49,426 nt of DNA from Betaproteobacteria bacterium (lineage in GTDB: Bacteria; Pseudomonadota; Gammaproteobacteria; Burkholderiales; SG8-39), in assembly GCA_029883975.1 (NCBI GenBank), contig JAOUIL010000017.1, positions 1 through 49,426 of the forward strand, in the 5' to 3' direction. A program made the position numbers and the translations under genes. Shown here in pieces: positions 7,186-16,011 of this stretch. The notes beneath the pieces are model-generated. The model saw nothing but the letters and a program-made list of their open reading frames with translations. It was not told the origin of the DNA and did no database searches. Position 1 is the stretch's first letter. Each line of letters starts with the position of its first letter.

Positions 7186-8124
7186 TCAGACGACCCGCGT
7201 CAGCAGCGGCTTGCCCGCGAAATGGGCAAGCAGGTTGTCCACCTGCAGGTTGCCCATCGCGGTGCGTGTCTCCTCGGTCGCGCTGCCCACATGCGGCAGC
7301 AGCACCGCGTTCTCCAGCGCGAAGAACGCCGGCGGCACGCGCGGCTCGTCGGCAAAGACGTCCAGGCCGGCGCCGGCGATCTTCTTCTCCTGCAGGTACC
7401 GGAGTAGCACGGGCTCGTCGACCACCGAGCCGCGCGCGATGTTGACCAGGTAGCCCTGCGGCCCCAGCGCATCCAGCACCCTGGCGTTCACCAGCTTGTC
7501 GGTGGCCGCGCCGCCGGGAGTGACGACCATGAGGACGTCGGAATTCTTCGCCAGCGCCGCCGGGTCCGCATCATACGGATAGGCGACGTCCTTCCTGTTG
7601 CGGTTGTGGTAGCGGATCTTCATGCCGAAGGCCTGCGCGCGCTTCGCGATCGCCTCCCCGATGCGCCCCAGTCCGAGGATGCCCATGGTCTTGCCGCCCA
7701 GCGACGTCGTGAGCGGATAGCCGCCCTTGGCCGCCCAGTGCCCGGCGCGCAGGTAGACCTCGGCCTGCGGGAAGCGGCGCATCACGTTGACGGTGAGCGC
7801 CATGGCGGTGTCGGCCACGCAGTCGTTCAGCACGTCGGGCGTATTGGTGACGATGATGTTGCGCTTCTTCGCCGCCTCGAGGTCGATGGCGTCCACGCCG
7901 ACACCGAAATTGGAGATGATCTCGAGCTTCGGCAGCGCGTCCATCAGCGCCGCATCCGCGCCGGCCGGCCCGAACGTGGCGAGCCCCTTCGTCGTCGCCG
8001 CGTGCTCCTTCAGGAACGCGGCACGATCCTTGGCCTCGTACACGCGGTGGCACTGGAACTCGCGCTCCAGCCGCTCCTGCGTGGGCGCGAAAAGCCTGGT
8101 GGTCAGGATGATCTCTGGTTTCAT
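7186..8124 (-). CDS. D-2-hydroxyacid dehydrogenase (glyoxylate/hydroxypyruvate reductase-like)
   Basis: A 312-aa NAD(P)-dependent dehydrogenase. Visible features are the dinucleotide-binding motif GILGLGRIGEAIAKRA in the middle, the catalytic Arg in NIARGSVVDE, and the catalytic His in LLPHVGSATEETR near the end. The family reduces 2-oxoacids such as glyoxylate or hydroxypyruvate to D-2-hydroxyacids, or the reverse. The start ATG at 8124 overlaps the stop codon of the aldolase gene (ATGA), so both are likely co-translated; an aldolase that releases a 2-oxoacid followed by a reductase for it makes metabolic sense. The exact substrate is not determined. Confidence 0.92.
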   Translation of the reverse strand: MKPEIILTTRLFAPTQERLEREFQCHRVYEAKDRAAFLKEHAATTKGLATFGPAGADAALMDALPKLEIISNFGVGVDAIDLEAAKKRNIIVTNTPDVLNDCVADTAMALTVNVMRRFPQAEVYLRAGHWAAKGGYPLTTSLGGKTMGILGLGRIGEAIAKRAQAFGMKIRYHNRNRKDVAYPYDADPAALAKNSDVLMVVTPGGAATDKLVNARVLDALGPQGYLVNIARGSVVDEPVLLRYLQEKKIAGAGLDVFADEPRVPPAFFALENAVLLPHVGSATEETRTAMGNLQVDNLLAHFAGKPLLTRVV

Positions 8125-8885
8125 GGCTTGAACCTGGCGAGGAGATTCTCGGCGCCGCGCGCGAGCAGCCCCACGTCGGCGCCCACGGCGACGAACTGCG
8201 CGCCCGCGGCGAGCATGCGCTTGGCGTCGGCTTCGACGGGGGAAAGATAGCCGGGCGCCTTGCCCGCCTTGCGGATGCGGCGCATGGCGTCCTCGATGAG
8301 CGGCAAGATCGCCGGGTTGGCGGTCTCCCCGGGGTAGCCCATCGAGGCGTGCAGGTCCGCCGGGCCGATGAACACGCCGTCCACGCCCTCGACCGCGCAG
8401 ACCGCCTCGAGCTGATCGAGCGCGCTCTTGGTTTCCACCTGCACCAGCAGGCAGATTTCCTCGTGCGCGCGCTTGGCGTAATCCTTGATGCGGCCGAAAC
8501 GCGTCGCGCGCGTGGTGCCGGCGACGCCGCGCACCCCAGCGGGCGGGTAGCGCGTGTTCGCCACCGCGGCCTTCGCTTCCGCCGCGTTCTGCACGTAGGG
8601 AACGAGCAGCGACTGGGCGCCGGCATCGAGCACGCGCTTGATGGTCACCATGTCGTTCCAGGGCACCCGCACGATGGGCGTCGTCGGGTAGGGCGCCGCC
8701 GCCTGCAGCTGGGCGAGCAGGCTTTCCAGGTCGTTCGGCGAGTGCTCCATGTCGAGCAGGATCCAGTCGTAGCCGGCGCCGGAGATCACCTCGACCGTGT
8801 AGCTCGACGAAAGGCTCGACCACAGGCCGATCTGCGACTTGCCTTCGCGCAGCGCGCGCTTGAATGCGTTCTTCGGCAGTTCCAT
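8121..8885 (-). CDS. HpcH/HpaI-family aldolase
   Basis: A 254-aa TIM-barrel class II aldolase. It begins MELPKNAFKRALREGKSQIGLWS, the standard opening, and shows LLDMEHSPND near residue 45, the metal-binding VQVETKSALDQLE in the middle and GVFIGPADLHASMGYPG after it. Relatives cleave 4-hydroxy-2-oxo-heptanedioate or 2-dehydro-3-deoxy-glucarate to pyruvate or tartronate semialdehyde plus an aldehyde. It is the first gene of a two-gene operon with the 2-hydroxyacid dehydrogenase. The 174 bp between it and the divergent SRPBCC gene hold a TAGAAT box on the minus strand (about 50 nt upstream) as a possible -10. Confidence 0.92.
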   Translation of the reverse strand: MELPKNAFKRALREGKSQIGLWSSLSSSYTVEVISGAGYDWILLDMEHSPNDLESLLAQLQAAAPYPTTPIVRVPWNDMVTIKRVLDAGAQSLLVPYVQNAAEAKAAVANTRYPPAGVRGVAGTTRATRFGRIKDYAKRAHEEICLLVQVETKSALDQLEAVCAVEGVDGVFIGPADLHASMGYPGETANPAILPLIEDAMRRIRKAGKAPGYLSPVEADAKRMLAAGAQFVAVGADVGLLARGAENLLARFKP

Positions 8886-9046
8886 GGAAGAAGGAGGGGG
8901 GCTACGGGTGGCGGAGCGGCGATTCTACCCCGGGCAAGTGGCCCTCCGCGGCCATCCAGGCGGCGCAGTCCCATGCCGGACGCGGAGAGCAAGCGCCCGA
9001 GGAATACTGCGTCGCGGCGCAGCGTTTGCGGGATGTCCGGGACTGC

Positions 9047-9052
9047 TACAGT
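9047..9052 (+). promoter_or_regulatory. -10-like box (TACAGT) before the SRPBCC gene
   Basis: TACAGT ends 7 nt before the ATG at 9060. No Shine-Dalgarno is present, which fits a leaderless transcript. A weak TTTGCG lies 16 nt upstream as a possible -35. Confidence 0.35.
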
Positions 9053-9059
9053 GCGCCGC

Positions 9060-9608
9060 ATGAACCTGCTGGCAAATGCGCTGCTCGCTTGGGCCATAGC
9101 CTCGCCTGCCGCGCCGAATCTGTCCGTGGAAACGACGCGCCACGGCCCCGCCGTGGAAGTGCGCGCCTACGCGCTGGTCGAAGCGCTGCACGCGACGGTC
9201 TGGGGGACGGTGACGGACTACGATCGGCTCGCGCAGTTCGTGCCCGGGATGCGCAGCAGCCGCGTCGTCGCCCAGCGCAACGGCGACCTGGTGGTCGAGC
9301 AGCACGGCGAGACGCGCTTCCTGTTCTTCCATCATCCGGTCGACGTCACGCTGCTGGCCACCGCGCGGCCGCCGGACGCGGTCGAGGTGCACCTGCTGAG
9401 TGGCAACCTGAAGCGGCTGGACGGCGTCTATCGTCTGGAGTCGGCGGGCCCAGGCCGGATCGCCCTGCGCTGGACCGGACTGATCGAGCCCGACAACTTG
9501 CCGCCCCTGCTCGGCGAGCTGGTGATGCGCGCTACCATCGAAGCGCAGTTCACGGGCATGGTGCGGGAAATCGAGCGCCGCGAGGCGCTCCGGGGCAAGG
9601 CGCGTTGA
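9060..9608 (+). CDS. SRPBCC (START-like) family protein with signal peptide
   Basis: A 182-aa protein. The first 20 residues look like an export signal (MNLLANALLAWAIASPAAPN). The rest has the features of the SRPBCC helix-grip fold: VWGTVTDYDRLAQFVPGM near residues 40-57, where START-like polyketide cyclase and coenzyme Q-binding proteins have the same phrase, and a long C-terminal amphipathic helix. Such proteins bind lipids or other hydrophobic ligands in a deep pocket; being exported, it may act on or near the envelope. It is followed immediately, with a TTGA overlap, by a lipoprotein gene, so the two may work together. Confidence 0.75.
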   Translation: MNLLANALLAWAIASPAAPNLSVETTRHGPAVEVRAYALVEALHATVWGTVTDYDRLAQFVPGMRSSRVVAQRNGDLVVEQHGETRFLFFHHPVDVTLLATARPPDAVEVHLLSGNLKRLDGVYRLESAGPGRIALRWTGLIEPDNLPPLLGELVMRATIEAQFTGMVREIERREALRGKAR

Positions 9609-11029
9609 ACGTCTTCCGGCTGGCGTGTCTGGCGCCGTTGCTGGTCGCCGCCTGCGCCACCCGGCCGCCCGTGCCCGCCGGCCTTCAGGACTGCGCGCAG
9701 TGGTACGAGGATCTCGATGCGCGCGTGGCCGCGCAGGGCGTGCGCGATGCGCAGGCACGCCCGGTCGAGGGTTTTCCGTACCTGCGCGTGAACCGGCTGC
9801 TCGCGGCGCTGCGCGACGAGGCCGCCGCAGATGTACGCAAGCGCGATGCACTGGTGGTGCGCATGCAATCGCTCGATGCCGCGGCGCGCGGCGTCGAACT
9901 GGCGAATCTCGGCGCAGCCCTGGACGAGGCGCGGGCGCGCGACTGCGGTGACCGGCTGCGGGTGGCGCACCTCGAGGACGCGGAGGCTGCCGCGCGGCTG
10001 CTGGAGCGCGCGACCGTGCCGGACGACTATTCCAGCGTCTCCCGGTTCTTCGGCCTTTACGCCCTCACCAAGTACCCGTTCTTCTCCGGCGTCAGCCAGT
10101 ATCAGGCGGACGTGCGCGCGTCGTTCGCAGCAGGCCTCGCCGGCAGGCCCGCGCGCCGCTACGCGCCGCCCGCGGCGCCGCCGTTTGCGCGCTCCGCGCA
10201 GGCCGAGGCGCTCGCGCGCGGCGCGGCCGATCCGCTCGGCATTCCCGAGCCGCAGGGTGAGACGCTCGAGCGCCTGTTCGCCGCGCATGCGCCGGTGTTC
10301 GAGGTCGAGCAGACCGGCGAGTTCGATTTTCCGGGGGCGCTGCATTGGCCGCGTAGCGCGTCCATGCCAGCGGTCGACCCGTCGGACGTGGCGGTGTACC
10401 GCATGGCCTCGTGGACGCGCTACCGCGGCCGCGTGCTGCTGCAGCTCGTGTACACGATCTGGTTCGCCGAGCGCCCGCCGGCCTCGTCCCCCGACCTGCT
10501 CGCCGGCAAGCTGGACGGCGTGACCTGGCGCGTGACGCTCGCGCCGGACGGCGAGCCGCTGGTCTACGACACGATGCACCCCTGCGGCTGCTATCACATG
10601 TTCTTCCCCACGCCGCGCGCGCAGCCGGTGGAGGCGCCCGAAGCCGTGCTCGAGTGGATGTTCTCGCCGCAGCCGCTGCGGCGCGTAGCCGAGGGCGAGC
10701 GGCCCGTGCTGCGCATCGCGACGCGCACGCACTACGTCGAGCGCGTGACGCTGGTGCGCGACGTCGGCGCTGGCGCGCGCTACGCGCTGCGGCCCTACGA
10801 CGAGCTGCGCTCGCTGCCGCGCCCCGAGGGCGGCCGCGCGAGCGCCTTCGGGCAGGACGGACTCGTCGCCGGCACCGAGCGGGCCGAGCGCTGGCTCTTC
10901 TGGCCGATGGGCATCGACTCGGCGGGCGCGATGCGCCAGTGGGGCCGGCATGCCACCGCGTTCGTCGGCAGGCGCCACTTCGACGACGCCGACCTGCTGG
11001 AAAAGCGCTTTGTCCTGCAGCTGCCCTGA
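9605..11029 (+). CDS. Putative lipoprotein of unknown function (474 aa)
   Basis: The protein begins with a short basic and hydrophobic signal and the lipobox-like LVAAC with Cys at position 17, so it is probably lipid-anchored in the envelope. I do not recognise a domain in the remaining 455 residues. Visible landmarks are a tryptophan-rich stretch around YRMASWTRYRGRVLLQLVY, the phrase HPCGCYHMFFPT in the middle, and an ending rich in charged residues. The TTG start overlaps the stop of the SRPBCC gene and no better start fits the signal peptide. Codon use is normal. It converges on the AlkB-like gene with an 8-bp gap. Confidence 0.75.
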   Translation: MNVFRLACLAPLLVAACATRPPVPAGLQDCAQWYEDLDARVAAQGVRDAQARPVEGFPYLRVNRLLAALRDEAAADVRKRDALVVRMQSLDAAARGVELANLGAALDEARARDCGDRLRVAHLEDAEAAARLLERATVPDDYSSVSRFFGLYALTKYPFFSGVSQYQADVRASFAAGLAGRPARRYAPPAAPPFARSAQAEALARGAADPLGIPEPQGETLERLFAAHAPVFEVEQTGEFDFPGALHWPRSASMPAVDPSDVAVYRMASWTRYRGRVLLQLVYTIWFAERPPASSPDLLAGKLDGVTWRVTLAPDGEPLVYDTMHPCGCYHMFFPTPRAQPVEAPEAVLEWMFSPQPLRRVAEGERPVLRIATRTHYVERVTLVRDVGAGARYALRPYDELRSLPRPEGGRASAFGQDGLVAGTERAERWLFWPMGIDSAGAMRQWGRHATAFVGRRHFDDADLLEKRFVLQLP

Positions 11030-11037
11030 GCGGCCGA

Positions 11038-12039
11038 CTACTCGCCCTTGAACGGCACGCGCGGGTTCATGACCGCGAACCACAGCGGCGGCAGGAAGGC
11101 GAGCGGCACCATGCCGGGGTAGCCCATCGGCAGCCTCGGGCTCTCGGGCTGCGGTTGCAGCGCGGCATAGGGCCGCATCGGGTTGAGATGATGATCGGCG
11201 TGGCGTTGCAGGTGCACGAGAAAGCTGTTGCTGAGCCAGTGGTACGCGTCCCAGGAGTGTTGCGCGGCGGGCCGCTCGTAGCGGCCGTCGGGGAGCTTCT
11301 CGCGCCGCAACCCGTAGTGCTCGATGTAGTTCACCGCCTCGAGCAGCGTCACCGCCATCGCGCTCTGGCCGAAGAAGAAGGCGACGGCGAGCGGGCCGAA
11401 GGCGGCGCCGAGCGCGGCGGCGGCGGCGAAGGTCGCCGCCCACGACCAGGCTACCTCGCGCCGATCGAGCTGCCATGCGTGCGCGAGCGAGCCGATCAGC
11501 GTCCTCGGCAGGAAGGCCCAGAACGCTTCACCGTAGCGCGCGCTCGCCGGGTCCTCGGGTGTCGCCACGCGCACGTGGTGGCCGCGGTTGTGCTCCAGCG
11601 TGAAATGGCCGTAGCTCACGGTGACGAGCAGCACGCGCGACAGCAGCCGGTCGAGCGCCGAGCGCTTGTGGCCCAGCTCATGCGCGATGGTGATGCCCGC
11701 CCCGCCCGTCGCGAGGCCCACCGAGAGCGTGAAGAGCGCTGCATCGAACCCGGTCACGCCCCCCGTGCCGACGAGCCAGGCACCCCAGCCGATCACGCCC
11801 AGTTGCAGCGGGACCCAGGCCTGCAGGACCAGGCGGAAGAAGGGGCTGCGCTCAAGCCGCTGCATTTCCTCTGGCGTCCCGGGATGCGCGCTGCGGCCGA
11901 TGAGGAAGTCCAGCGCCGGCACGACGACCCAGAACACGAAGAACGCGTGCCAGTACTGGCCGAGCGCGTGTCCCGCGACCGGCGCGGCGGCCGTGGTGAG
12001 CGCGAGGAGGAAGCGGCTGTCCTTCAGCGCGTTGCGCAT
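11038..12039 (-). CDS. AlkB-like membrane di-iron alkane/aryl monooxygenase
   Basis: A 333-aa membrane protein with all the histidine motifs of integral-membrane alkane hydroxylases: HELGH at 120-124, HNRGHH at 150-155 and HADHH at 280-284, plus the NYIEHYG signature at 237-243 that separates AlkB/XylM-type enzymes from fatty-acid desaturases. Four to six membrane segments lie around these. It should hydroxylate a terminal or benzylic carbon using electrons from a rubredoxin, but no rubredoxin or reductase gene is nearby. It is slightly shorter than classical AlkB (about 400 aa). It follows the dehydratase gene by 5 bp on the same strand. Confidence 0.9.
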   Translation of the reverse strand: MRNALKDSRFLLALTTAAAPVAGHALGQYWHAFFVFWVVVPALDFLIGRSAHPGTPEEMQRLERSPFFRLVLQAWVPLQLGVIGWGAWLVGTGGVTGFDAALFTLSVGLATGGAGITIAHELGHKRSALDRLLSRVLLVTVSYGHFTLEHNRGHHVRVATPEDPASARYGEAFWAFLPRTLIGSLAHAWQLDRREVAWSWAATFAAAAALGAAFGPLAVAFFFGQSAMAVTLLEAVNYIEHYGLRREKLPDGRYERPAAQHSWDAYHWLSNSFLVHLQRHADHHLNPMRPYAALQPQPESPRLPMGYPGMVPLAFLPPLWFAVMNPRVPFKGE

Positions 12040-12044
12040 CGCTG

Positions 12045-13769
12045 CTAGTGGATCTCGGGCTCCGCGGTCGGTGCCGTGCCTTCGAGGAAGTCGAAGTCGC
12101 AGCCTTCGTTCGCCTGCTTCACGTGGCGCGAGAAGATGGCGCCGTAGCTGCGCTCGTATTTCGGCGGCGGCCGCTGCCAGGCGGCCTTGCGCCTCGCGAG
12201 CTCCTCGTCGCCGACCTTCAGGTTGAGGAGCTTCCTCTCGACGTCGAGCTCGATCGGGTCGCCGTTGCGCACGAAGGCGAGCGGCCCGCCGACGTAGGCT
12301 TCGGGCGCCACGTGCAGGATGCAGGTGCCGTAGCTCGTGCCGCTCATGCGCCCGTCCGAGAGGCGCACCATGTCCTTCACGCCCTGCCGCACGAGCTTCT
12401 GCGGGATGGGAAGCATGCCCCACTCGGGAAAGCCGGGGCCGCCGAGCGGCCCGGCGTTCTTCAGCACCAGCACGCAAGAAGCGTCGACGTCGAGGTCGTC
12501 CCGGTCAATCCGCGCCGCCATGTCGTTGTAGTCCTCGAACACCACGGCGCGGCCGGTGTGCTTCATGAGCGCGGGCGTCGCCGCGCTCGCCTTGATCACC
12601 GCGCCGTCGGGCGCGAGCGAGCCGCGCAGCATGCCGATGCCGCCCGCGGCGAGCAGCGCCTTGTCGCGCGGCAGGATGACGTCCGGGTTCCACACCTTCG
12701 CGCCTTCGATGTTCTCGCCGAGCGTGCGGCCGTTCACCGTCCTCGCCGAGAGATCCAGCAGGTCGCGCAGCTGCCAGAGGAGCGCGCGCAGCCCCCCGGC
12801 GTAGTAGAAATCCTCCATCAGGTACTGCTTGCCCGACGGGCGCACGTTCGCGATCACGGGGGTCATCGCGGATATTTCGTTGTAGCGCTCGAGCGGAAAC
12901 GGCAGCCCCGCGCGCCCCGCCATGGCGACCAGGTGCACGATCGCGTTGGTCGAGCCACCCATCGCCATCAGCGTGGTGATCGCGTTGTCGAACGAGCCGC
13001 GCGTGAGGAAATCTCTCGGCTTGAGATCCTCCCACACCATCTCGACGATGCGCTTGCCCGTGAGCGTCGCCATGCGCGCGTGATTCGAGTCCGGCGCGGG
13101 AATCGAGGAGTAGCCCGGCAGCGTGAAGCCGAGCGCCTCGGCGAGCGACATCATGGTCGCCGCGGTGCCCATCGTCATGCAGGTGCCGGGCGAGCGCGCG
13201 ATCGAGTCCTCGATCTCCCGCCAGTCCTTCTCGGTGATGCGCCCGGCGCGCAGCTCGTCCCAGTACTTCCAGGTGTCCGAGCCCGAGCCGAGCGTCTGGT
13301 CGCGCCAGTGGCTGTTCAGCATCGGCCCGGCGGGCAGGTAGATCGCCGGCAGGTTCATGCTGGTCGCGCCCATGACGAGCGCGGGCGTGGTCTTGTCGCA
13401 GCCGCCCATCAGCACGCAGCCGTCCAACGGGTAGGAGCGCAGCAGCTCCTCGGTCTCCATGGCGAGGAAGTTGCGGTACAGCATCGTGGTGGGCTTCTGC
13501 ATGGTCTCGGCGAGCGCCATCGCCGGCATCTCCAGCGGAAAGCCGCCCGCCTGCCAGACGCCGCGCTTCACTTCCTCGGCGCGCTGCCGGAAGTGGGTGT
13601 GGCAATGGTTGATGTCCGACCAGGTATTGATGATGGCGATCACGGGCTTGCCGGCGTAGTCCGACCGGTCGAAGCCCATCTGCGCGGTACGCGAGCGGTG
13701 GCCGAACGAGCGCAGGTCCTTGACGCCGTACCAGCGGTGCGAGCGCAATTCTTCCGGGCGCTTCTTCAT
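12045..13769 (-). CDS. IlvD/Edd-family dehydratase (sugar-acid dehydratase type)
   Basis: A 574-aa enzyme of the dihydroxy-acid/phosphogluconate dehydratase family. The three iron-sulfur cysteines are visible in [23 protein letters not shown] and [14 protein letters not shown], and the active-site serine in [11 protein letters not shown]. The [10 protein letters not shown] form resembles the pentonate/aldonate dehydratases (for example L-arabinonate dehydratase) more than branched-chain amino acid IlvD, so a sugar-acid or hydroxy-acid substrate is likely. The ATG at 13769 has no Shine-Dalgarno, but a TACAAT box lies 6 nt upstream, consistent with a leaderless message. Confidence 0.88.
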   Translation of the reverse strand: MKKRPEELRSHRWYGVKDLRSFGHRSRTAQMGFDRSDYAGKPVIAIINTWSDINHCHTHFRQRAEEVKRGVWQAGGFPLEMPAMALAETMQKPTTMLYRNFLAMETEELLRSYPLDGCVLMGGCDKTTPALVMGATSMNLPAIYLPAGPMLNSHWRDQTLGSGSDTWKYWDELRAGRITEKDWREIEDSIARSPGTCMTMGTAATMMSLAEALGFTLPGYSSIPAPDSNHARMATLTGKRIVEMVWEDLKPRDFLTRGSFDNAITTLMAMGGSTNAIVHLVAMAGRAGLPFPLERYNEISAMTPVIANVRPSGKQYLMEDFYYAGGLRALLWQLRDLLDLSARTVNGRTLGENIEGAKVWNPDVILPRDKALLAAGGIGMLRGSLAPDGAVIKASAATPALMKHTGRAVVFEDYNDMAARIDRDDLDVDASCVLVLKNAGPLGGPGFPEWGMLPIPQKLVRQGVKDMVRLSDGRMSGTSYGTCILHVAPEAYVGGPLAFVRNGDPIELDVERKLLNLKVGDEELARRKAAWQRPPPKYERSYGAIFSRHVKQANEGCDFDFLEGTAPTAEPEIH

Positions 13770-13815
13770 GGCGCGATTGTATATACTCCGCGCCGGAGGG
13801 GAGCCATGAAGAAAC
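13760..13815. promoter_or_regulatory. Divergent promoter region with inverted repeat over both start codons
   Basis: The 36 bp between two divergent genes contain TATATACT/AGTATATA. Read leftwards it gives TACAAT (13781-13776), 6 nt before the dehydratase ATG; read rightwards it gives TATACT before the M24 gene, which also has a ribosome-binding site (GGAGGGGAG). The start regions form an inverted repeat (13760-13772 and 13803-13815, 12 of 13 bases), because both proteins begin with MKK. Confidence 0.45.
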
Positions 13816-15107
13816 GGCGCGCGGAACCGAGGATCGTCCGCCCGGACGACATCGACCCGCAGCATGACTGGCGGCGCCCGTTGCAGGCCCCGGGGCACAC
13901 GCAGGTCGATTTCGAGGAGCGCATCAATTTCCGCCGGCTGCACGAGTACCGGCTCGCGCGCACGCGCGCGGCGCTCGCGGGCTCGGGCTTGGGCGCGCTG
14001 CTCAGTTTCGACCAGCACAACATCCGTTACACGACGAGCACGGTGATCGGCGAGTGGGCGCGCGACAAGCTGACGCGCTATTCGCTGCTCACCGGCAACG
14101 GCGACCCCTACATCTGGGACTTCGGCTCGGCCGCGCGCCACCACAAGCTGCACGCGCCCTGGCTCGCGCAGGACCACTGCCGCGCCGGGCTGCTCGGCAT
14201 GCGCGGCGCGGTGGGCGCGGACACGACGCTGTTTCGCGACGCGGCGAAGGAAATCAAGGCGATCCTGGTGGAGGAGGGCGTGGCGAAGATGCCGCTCGGC
14301 GTGGACGTGGTCGAGCCGCCGATGCTGTTTGCGCTGCAGAAGGAAGGCATCGAGGTGCGCGACGGCCAGCAGGTGATGCTGCAGGCGCGCGAAGTGAAGA
14401 ACGTCGACGAGCTGACGCTGCTCAACATGGCGGCGGCGATGGTGGACGGCGTCTACCAGGACATCGCCGAGGCGCTCAAGCCCGGCGTGCAGGAGTCGCA
14501 GATCGTCGCGCTCGCCACCAAGCGCCTATACGAGATGGGCTCGGACTGCGTCGAGGCGATCAACTCCATTTCCGGCGAGCGCTGCTCGCCGCACCCGCAC
14601 AACTTCACCGACCGCCTCATCCGCCCCGGCGACCAGGCGTTCTTCGACGTCATCCAGTCGTTCATGGGCTACCGCACCTGCTACTACCGCACGTTCAACG
14701 TAGGGCGCGCGACCGGCCCGCAGCGCACGGCCTACCGCAAGGCGCGCGAGTGGATGGACCGCGTGATCGACCTGCTCAAGCCCGGCATGAGCACCGACAA
14801 GGTGGCCGCCGCGCTGCCGAAGGCGCAGCAGGCCGGATTCGCCAACGAGATGGACGCGTTCGGCCTCAATTTCTGCCATGGCCTGGGCCTCGGCCTGCAC
14901 GAGCGGCCGCTGATCTCGCGTCTCAACTCGTTCCGCGAGCCGATCGAGCTGAAGCCGGGCATGGTGTTCGCCGTGGAGACGTATTGCCCGGCCACCGATG
15001 GCATCTCGGCGGCGCGCATCGAGGAGGAGGTGATCCTCACCGACAAGGGCGCGAAGATCATCTCGCTCTATCCCGCCGAGGAGCTGCCGATTGCCAACCC
15101 CTACTAG
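13806..15107 (+). CDS. M24 (Xaa-Pro peptidase/creatinase fold) family protein
   Basis: A 433-aa protein with a creatinase-like N-terminal domain ([14 protein letters not shown]) and a C-terminal pita-bread domain. Four of the five canonical metal ligands are visible: Asp281 (FFDVIQ), His358 ([10 protein letters not shown]), Glu391 (AVETYC) and Glu406 (ARIEEEV). The second Asp, expected 11 residues after Asp281 in the SD-x-TRTF position, is Cys292 (TCYYRTF). It may therefore bind one metal or act as a non-peptidase hydrolase or lyase, as creatinase and DddP do in this fold. It heads an operon with a beta-hydroxyacid dehydrogenase and a TctC binding protein, which suggests small-molecule catabolism rather than peptide turnover. 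Confidence 0.88.
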   Translation: MKKRRAEPRIVRPDDIDPQHDWRRPLQAPGHTQVDFEERINFRRLHEYRLARTRAALAGSGLGALLSFDQHNIRYTTSTVIGEWARDKLTRYSLLTGNGDPYIWDFGSAARHHKLHAPWLAQDHCRAGLLGMRGAVGADTTLFRDAAKEIKAILVEEGVAKMPLGVDVVEPPMLFALQKEGIEVRDGQQVMLQAREVKNVDELTLLNMAAAMVDGVYQDIAEALKPGVQESQIVALATKRLYEMGSDCVEAINSISGERCSPHPHNFTDRLIRPGDQAFFDVIQSFMGYRTCYYRTFNVGRATGPQRTAYRKAREWMDRVIDLLKPGMSTDKVAAALPKAQQAGFANEMDAFGLNFCHGLGLGLHERPLISRLNSFREPIELKPGMVFAVETYCPATDGISAARIEEEVILTDKGAKIISLYPAEELPIANPY

Positions 15108-16011
15108 GCCGACGATCGGCTGGATCGGCGCCGGGCGCATGGGCTACGAGATGGCCGCGCGCCTGGCGAAGGGCGGCGCCGACGTGCTGGTGTGGAACCG
15201 CACGCGCGCCAAGGCCGAGCCGCTCGCGCAATACGGCGCGAAGGTGGCCTCGGCGCTGCCCGAGCTCGCGGCGCGCGACATCGTGTTCTGCATGGTCGCG
15301 GCCTGGAAGGACGTGCAGCAGGTGATCGGTGAGCTGCTTTCGGGCAAGGCGCAGCCGCGCATGGTGATCGAGTGCTCGTCGATCTCGCTCGAAGGCTCCG
15401 CGGAGCTGCGCGCGCTGCTCGCCCGGCGCGGCATCGCATACTTGGCGGCGCCCGTGTCCGGCAACGCCAAGGTGATCAAGGCGGGCAAGCTGACGTTCGT
15501 CTGCTCCGGGCCGCGCGCGTCGTTCGACGAGGCGCTGCCGTATCTGAAGATGATCGGCCCGTCGGCGAGCTACGTGGGCGAGGCCGAGCTGGCGCGCATC
15601 GTCAAGATCTGCCACAACGTGTTCCTCGGCGTGGTCGCGCAGTCGCTCGCCGAGGTCACGGTGCTGGCGCAGAAGGCCGGCGTGCCGCGGCACGCGTTCC
15701 TCGAGTTCCTCAACCAGAGCGTGATGGGCTCGATGTTCACGCGCTACAAGACGCCGGCGTTCGTCAACCTCGACTTCAAGGTGACCTTCACCCCGGAGCT
15801 GCTGAGGAAGGACCTGGATCTCGGCCTGGACGCGGGCCGCCGCTTCGAAGTGCCGATGCCGCTGGCGTCGGCCACGCGCGACCTCATTCAGTCTATGATG
15901 GGGCGCGGCATGAGGGAGGAGGATTTCGCCACGCTGCTCCTGCAGCAGGCCGAGGCCTCCGGCTTGCAACTACAACCTGAAAACGTGGAGGTCAAAGATG
16001 GTCTTTCGTAA
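15091..16011 (+). CDS. NAD(P)-dependent beta-hydroxyacid dehydrogenase (3-hydroxyisobutyrate dehydrogenase family)
   Basis: A 306-aa Rossmann enzyme. IGWIGAGRMGYEMAARL near the start binds the dinucleotide, APVSGNAKVIKAGKLTFVCSG is the substrate-binding region and KICHNVFLG holds the catalytic lysine (about residue 172). Family members oxidise 3-hydroxyisobutyrate, tartronate semialdehyde and similar acids. The only sensible start is TTG at 15091, which overlaps the end of the M24 gene by 17 bp and has GAGGAG a few bases upstream; the glycine motif would be lost with any later ATG. It overlaps the TctC gene by 14 bp, so the three genes form one unit. Confidence 0.88.
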   Translation: MPTPTRPTIGWIGAGRMGYEMAARLAKGGADVLVWNRTRAKAEPLAQYGAKVASALPELAARDIVFCMVAAWKDVQQVIGELLSGKAQPRMVIECSSISLEGSAELRALLARRGIAYLAAPVSGNAKVIKAGKLTFVCSGPRASFDEALPYLKMIGPSASYVGEAELARIVKICHNVFLGVVAQSLAEVTVLAQKAGVPRHAFLEFLNQSVMGSMFTRYKTPAFVNLDFKVTFTPELLRKDLDLGLDAGRRFEVPMPLASATRDLIQSMMGRGMREEDFATLLLQQAEASGLQLQPENVEVKDGLS

